Below, in pieces: positions 6,309 through 8,673 of a stretch of DNA of 8,673 nt. The DNA lies in the NCBI GenBank assembly GCA_050954595.1, contig JBPBQE010000069.1, positions 1 through 8,673 of the forward strand, in the 5' to 3' direction. Both the position numbers and the translations under genes were made by a program. Each line of letters starts with the position of its first letter. Position 1 is the stretch's first letter. The DNA is from JAVVHH01 sp050954595. GTDB taxonomy: Bacteria; Pseudomonadota; Alphaproteobacteria; Acetobacterales; Acetobacteraceae. Under the pieces are notes generated by a model that saw nothing but the letters and a program-made list of their open reading frames with translations, ran no database searches and was not told the DNA's origin.

Positions 6309-6862
6309 GCCCCCGCTGCCTCCAGCCCGTCGCCCAGATCGTTAATCGACATATCCGCCCGCCTCCACCAAGGCAGCGCGACCTCGCTCACCGGCAGGAA
6401 AGCCGCCGGGTTCCCCGCGAACACCACCGCATTCGTCGGTGTCTCCTCGATCCGGATCTCCGCGCACGCCAACCTGCCACCATCCGCCGCCAGCATCGCC
6501 CCGATCTTCGCCATCATGCACACCGCCAGCACCTCCGTCGTCGGGTCCCCTGGCGTCACCATGATCCGCCGGAGCCGCGCCGGCTCCTCCCGCGCAAACC
6601 ACCGCAGCAACGGATCGCTGGCCGACAATTGCAGCGCATGGTCCACATGCCCGTCGATCCACCGGTGCCACGTCGCCTTCGCCCGCTCGAACGGCTCCAC
6701 CATGTTGGCCCCGCCATCCAGCCGACCCGGCCCCGGCCCGGCCGCCCGCAGCGTCACCTGCACCACCTCGTTATGCCCATGCGGCACCGCGCACTTCTCC
6801 GATAGCCCGGCGATCAACCGATGCCCCATCGCGAACCGACGGCTGAATACCAAGCTAAACAT
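6305..6862 (-). CDS. queD: 6-carboxytetrahydropterin synthase (QueD family)
   Basis: The product is 185 aa, clearly longer than E. coli QueD (about 120 aa). It makes 6-carboxytetrahydropterin from dihydroneopterin triphosphate, the substrate for QueE. The zinc ligands are H14, H28 and H30, and the C-X3-HGH spacing (C24-AVP-HGH) marks the QueD subgroup of the PTPS family. Catalytic C24, D74 and H75 ('VDHALQL') and E140 ('EETPTN') are present, as is 'DPTTEVLA' (106-113). Extra length comes from a loop around 86-100 and a C-terminal tail after about 148. The expected 'IIDF'-like segment reads 'MVEPF' (54-58). Start ATG 6862 is supported by AGGTG five bases upstream (6868-6872, minus). It is the first gene of queD-queE; its start overlaps the divergent unknown gene. 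Confidence 0.9.
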   Translation of the reverse strand: MFSLVFSRRFAMGHRLIAGLSEKCAVPHGHNEVVQVTLRAAGPGPGRLDGGANMVEPFERAKATWHRWIDGHVDHALQLSASDPLLRWFAREEPARLRRIMVTPGDPTTEVLAVCMMAKIGAMLAADGGRLACAEIRIEETPTNAVVFAGNPAAFLPVSEVALPWWRRADMSINDLGDGLEAAGA

Positions 6863-7610
6863 GCCCGCACCTAACGCGCCCAGCCCTTATGAAGTTGACT
6901 TCGTTCGCCAAGAAGTTCCCCTTCTGTTCATGCCCGTTCAACCCGACGCGCCCCTTCTCGATCTGGACGACGCCGCGTACCAGCACGCGCTGGCCGTCTT
7001 GCTCGACGTCGGCGTCTCGATCGCCCGGGACCTGAAAGCGCCGGACGAAAAGAACACCGCCATCGCCCGCGGCGCCGCCTTCGAGGGCGTCGTCCGCGCC
7101 GTCCGCCGCTCGATCGTACTCTCGCGCCACATCCGCGACGCCGTCCCCGCCGCTGCCCAGCGGGAAGCCAACCGCGCCCAGGCCCGGCGACACATCCTTC
7201 GCAGTGTCGAGGACGCCATCAACGACAACGTTACACGCCTCGCCGACGCCGCGCCCCTCCGCGCCGAACTCCTTGAGCGCATCGACGCGCCGGAATTCGC
7301 CGAAGACCTCGCCAACCGCTCCCCCGACATCCTCGTCGCCGAGATCTGCCGCGACCTCGGCCTAGCCACCCTCCCCGGCATGCGCCCCGACCTGCGCCGC
7401 ACCCCGGACGACATCGCCATCCTCGCCGCCCAGGCCGCCGCCCCCTCCGGCTCCGGCCTGCCGCAATGGATCGGCGCCGCCGACCCCAAGCCCGCCTCAA
7501 CGACGCCGCCACTCACCCCTGCGACGAGCGCCGCCACCTATGAGAAGCGAAGTCCGCCCGTAGGGTGGGTGCAACCCACCACGACGAGCGGCATCCAACC
7601 AGCGCGCTAG
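6861..7610 (+). CDS. Hypothetical protein with repeat-derived C-terminus
   Basis: The product is 249 aa and I do not recognise its family. It looks soluble and helical: residues about 36-195 are rich in Ala, Arg, Asp, Glu and Leu, with likely long helices at 36-60, 66-92, 96-130 and 133-152, then 'PDILVAEICRDLGL' (155-168) and 'TPDDIAILAAQ' (181-191). There is no signal peptide, membrane segment or obvious catalytic motif. From about 194 the chain turns to a Pro/Ser/Thr/Gly-rich linker. The last residues, 'VGWVQPTTT' at 234-242, come from a palindromic repeat. Two starts are possible: ATG 6861, which overlaps the queD start head to head, or ATG 6930 (M24). Codons 2-23 have clearly fewer G/C third positions than the rest, which leaves 6930 open. 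The stop TAG overlaps the DUF1244 stop in a CTAG. Confidence 0.7.
   Translation: MPAPNAPSPYEVDFVRQEVPLLFMPVQPDAPLLDLDDAAYQHALAVLLDVGVSIARDLKAPDEKNTAIARGAAFEGVVRAVRRSIVLSRHIRDAVPAAAQREANRAQARRHILRSVEDAINDNVTRLADAAPLRAELLERIDAPEFAEDLANRSPDILVAEICRDLGLATLPGMRPDLRRTPDDIAILAAQAAAPSGSGLPQWIGAADPKPASTTPPLTPATSAATYEKRSPPVGWVQPTTTSGIQPAR
6891..6902. repeat. Short palindrome near the queD start
   Basis: GAAGT-TG-ACTTC is a perfect 5-bp inverted repeat 29 bp upstream of the queD ATG. The half-site GAAGTT occurs again at 6912-6917, 21 bp (about two helical turns) away. It falls inside codons 11-14 of the divergent unknown gene if that gene starts at 6861. It is a possible operator for queDE, but short enough to occur by chance. 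Confidence 0.25.
7560..7581. repeat. Dispersed-repeat-like palindrome (GTAGGGTGGGT...ACCCACC type)
   Basis: GGTGGGT (7564-7570) and ACCCACC (7574-7580) form a perfect 7-bp stem with a 3-nt GCA loop, preceded by GTAG. The GTAGGGTGGGT...ACCCACC pattern is familiar as a dispersed, REP-like intergenic palindrome in many proteobacterial genomes. Here it lies within the last 17 codons of the plus-strand unknown gene and supplies VGWVQPTTT. As an RNA hairpin it may also help end transcription between the convergent genes. Confidence 0.6.
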
Positions 7611-7912
7611 TGCCCCCCACCCCCCGCCGCAAACGCCGCCTTCTGCTCCGGCGTCGCCTCACGCTGATTCAACGCCTGCCACTCTTTATACGGCATCCCA
7701 TACACGATCTCCCGCGCCTCCGGGTCCGTGAGCGCGATCCCCTGCGCCTCCGCTCCCTCGCGATACCACCGCGACAGGCAGTTCCGGCAGAACCCGGCCA
7801 GGTTCATCATGTCGATGTTCTGCACGTCGCTGCGCTCGCGCAGATGCTCCACCAACCGGCGATACGCCGCTGCCTCCAACCCGATCCGCGTCTTCTCGTC
7901 CAACTCGGTCAT
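7607..7912 (-). CDS. DUF1244 family protein
   Basis: The product is 101 aa, the usual size for the family. The core 'NIDMMNLAGFCRNCLSRWY' (33-51) with its CxxC-like pair 'FCRNC' (C42, C45) identifies DUF1244, a small conserved helical family of unknown function in proteobacteria; 'REIVYGMPYKEW' (68-79) is also typical. The two close cysteines could bind a metal or be redox-active, which is inference. The tail AAFAAGGGGH is low in complexity. Start ATG 7912 is supported by AGGGAG seven bases upstream on the minus strand. That site lies in the loop of a 7-bp hairpin abutting the ATG. The stop overlaps the plus-strand neighbour's stop by 4 nt (CTAG). The gene is divergent from the glycerate kinase. 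Confidence 0.92.
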   Translation of the reverse strand: MTELDEKTRIGLEAAAYRRLVEHLRERSDVQNIDMMNLAGFCRNCLSRWYREGAEAQGIALTDPEAREIVYGMPYKEWQALNQREATPEQKAAFAAGGGGH

Positions 7913-7941
7913 GCCAAATCTCCCTAGCCGCCCAATTTGGC
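7913..7941 (-). promoter_or_regulatory. Leader hairpin holding the DUF1244 ribosome binding site in its loop
   Basis: GCCAAAT (7913-7919) and ATTTGGC (7935-7941) form a perfect 7-bp inverted repeat around 15 nt. In the DUF1244 mRNA the 3' arm ends right at the ATG and the loop carries the Shine-Dalgarno AGGGAG. The element also contains the near-palindrome CCAATTTGG (7932-7940). It may be an RNA structure controlling translation or a DNA operator in the 77-bp divergent gap with the glycerate kinase. Confidence 0.4.
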
Positions 7942-7989
7942 CACCGCCGCCCCTGGATCAACCAGCCAACCCCCGACATAGTGCCGCGC

Positions 7990-8589
7990 ATGGAATGGAC
8001 GGACCAAAGAGCCCGCGTCGCCCTCCGGGGCATCTTCGACGCCGGGGTCGCCAGCGCCGACCCGCGCCTCGTCCTCGCCCGATATCTCCCGGAGCGCCCA
8101 AAGGGCCGCACGATCGTCGTCGGCGCCGGTAAGTCCGCCGCCCTCATGGCCGCCGCCGTCGAAGCCGAATGGCCCGAAGTCACCGGAATCGTTGTTACCC
8201 GCTACGAGCACTCGACTCCCACCCGCTCTATAGAAGTGATCGAGTCCTCCCACCCCGTCCCCGACGCAAACAGCGAGCGCGGCGCCATCCGCCTCCTCGA
8301 AGCCGTCCAGGGCCTCACCGCCGACGACCTCGTCCTCGTCCTCATGTCCGGCGGCGCCTCCGCCCTGATCGAGCGCCCCGCCGACGGCCTCACCCTGGAC
8401 GACCTCAAGGCCGTCAACCGCGCCCTGCTCGCCTCCGGCGCCCCCATCGACGAGATGAACGCGGTCAGAAAGCACCTCAGCGCCATCAAGGGCGGCCGCC
8501 TCGCCGCCGCCGCCGCTCCCGCCCGCGTGGTAACTCTCGCCATCAGCGACGTCCCCGGCGACGACCCGGCCACCATCGGCTCCGGCCCC
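7990..8589 (+). CDS. Glycerate 2-kinase, class II (DUF4147/MOFRL family), truncated by sequence artefact
   Basis: Only the first 200 residues can be trusted; full-length members are roughly 400-450 aa. The family phosphorylates D-glycerate with ATP to 2-phosphoglycerate, and many members are annotated as hydroxypyruvate reductase. Visible motifs in order are VGAGKSA (44-50), SSHPVPD (86-92), SGGASAL (120-126), 'NAVRKHLSAIKGGRLA' (157-172) and 'ISDVPGDDPATIGSGP' (185-200), all typical of the N-terminal DUF4147 domain. After GSGP, where relatives go on with T-x-P-D, the DNA becomes poly-C. The frame stays open to the window end but encodes mainly proline, so the rest of DUF4147 and the MOFRL domain are missing from the data, not from the organism. 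Start is ATG 7990; GTG 7981 is in the same frame. No Shine-Dalgarno is visible. It belongs to glycerate/glyoxylate or tartrate metabolism. Confidence 0.9.
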
Positions 8590-8673
8590 CCCCCCCCCCC
8601 CCCCCCCCCCCGGGCCCGAGGCCCCCCCCCCCCCCCCCCCACCGGGCCCCCCACCCCCCCCCCCCCCGCCCCC
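8586..8673. other. Low-complexity poly-C contig-end artefact
   Basis: C-runs of 26 (8586-8611), 19 (8622-8640) and 14 (8654-8667) bases are broken only by a few G and A. There is no T after 8581. The change occurs in the middle of a conserved protein motif. This looks like poly-G (complement of poly-C) read tails built into a contig end, not biology. Confidence 0.85.

Noticed and set aside
6863..6935. preQ1 riboswitch upstream of queD
   Set aside because: I could not find the C-rich loop plus A-rich tail arrangement of known preQ1 classes, and the region may be coding on the other strand.
8586..8673. C-rich tract as an i-motif/G-quadruplex region or a proline-rich protein domain
   Set aside because: The tract begins in the middle of a conserved kinase motif and has the look of a sequencing tail, so biological meaning is unlikely.
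1..8673. tRNA, rRNA, CRISPR, insertion sequence or phage genes
   Set aside because: I found no cloverleaf-like sequence, no regularly spaced repeats, no transposase motif and no phage structural gene on reading both strands.

Overview
This is a very GC-rich window with tightly packed genes, short overlaps between neighbours and C/G-heavy third codon positions. Gene content (DUF1244 protein, class II glycerate kinase, queD/queE, LrgAB pair, MazG) suits a high-GC alphaproteobacterium. That is an inference from gene families and composition, and I cannot name a genus. Base 8673 is almost certainly a contig end, because the last 88 bases are poly-C junk.

Layout, left to right. (1) 1-109, minus: the first 36 codons of a response regulator, cut by the left edge. 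(2) 110-307: an intergenic region with an inverted repeat and an extended -10 promoter candidate. (3) 308-2241, plus: a two-gene unit made of an exported YncE-like beta-propeller protein and a membrane sterol desaturase/fatty acid hydroxylase family enzyme, overlapping by 1 nt. (4) 2252-2665, minus: a small zincin-like metallopeptidase, convergent to the desaturase and divergent from the next operon. (5) 2704-5621, plus: a five-gene operon of phhB (pterin carbinolamine dehydratase), mazG (NTP pyrophosphohydrolase), lrgA and lrgB (CidA/LrgA and LrgB membrane proteins) and an alpha/beta hydrolase. It is joined by two ATGA overlaps and gaps of 8 and 26 nt. (6) 5634-5662: a perfect 10-bp hairpin between convergent units. 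(7) 5676-6862, minus: queD then queE, two steps of 7-deazaguanine (queuosine precursor) synthesis, joined by a GTGA overlap. (8) 6861-7610, plus: an unrecognised 249-aa protein whose last residues are encoded by a dispersed-repeat-like palindrome. (9) 7607-7912, minus: a DUF1244 protein. (10) 7990 to the end, plus: the N-terminal 200 residues of a class II glycerate 2-kinase, broken where the sequence turns into poly-C.

Most of the content is housekeeping: tRNA-modification precursor synthesis, nucleotide sanitation, pterin recycling, glycerate metabolism and a small membrane or envelope module. I see no phage, IS, CRISPR, toxin-antitoxin or defence system, and no convincing new multi-gene system. 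The points worth a second look are small-scale: the repeat that has become coding sequence at the end of the unknown protein; the queD/unknown start codons that overlap head to head; a hairpin placing the DUF1244 Shine-Dalgarno in its loop; the inverted repeat upstream of the propeller gene; and the operon that joins mazG to lrgAB.
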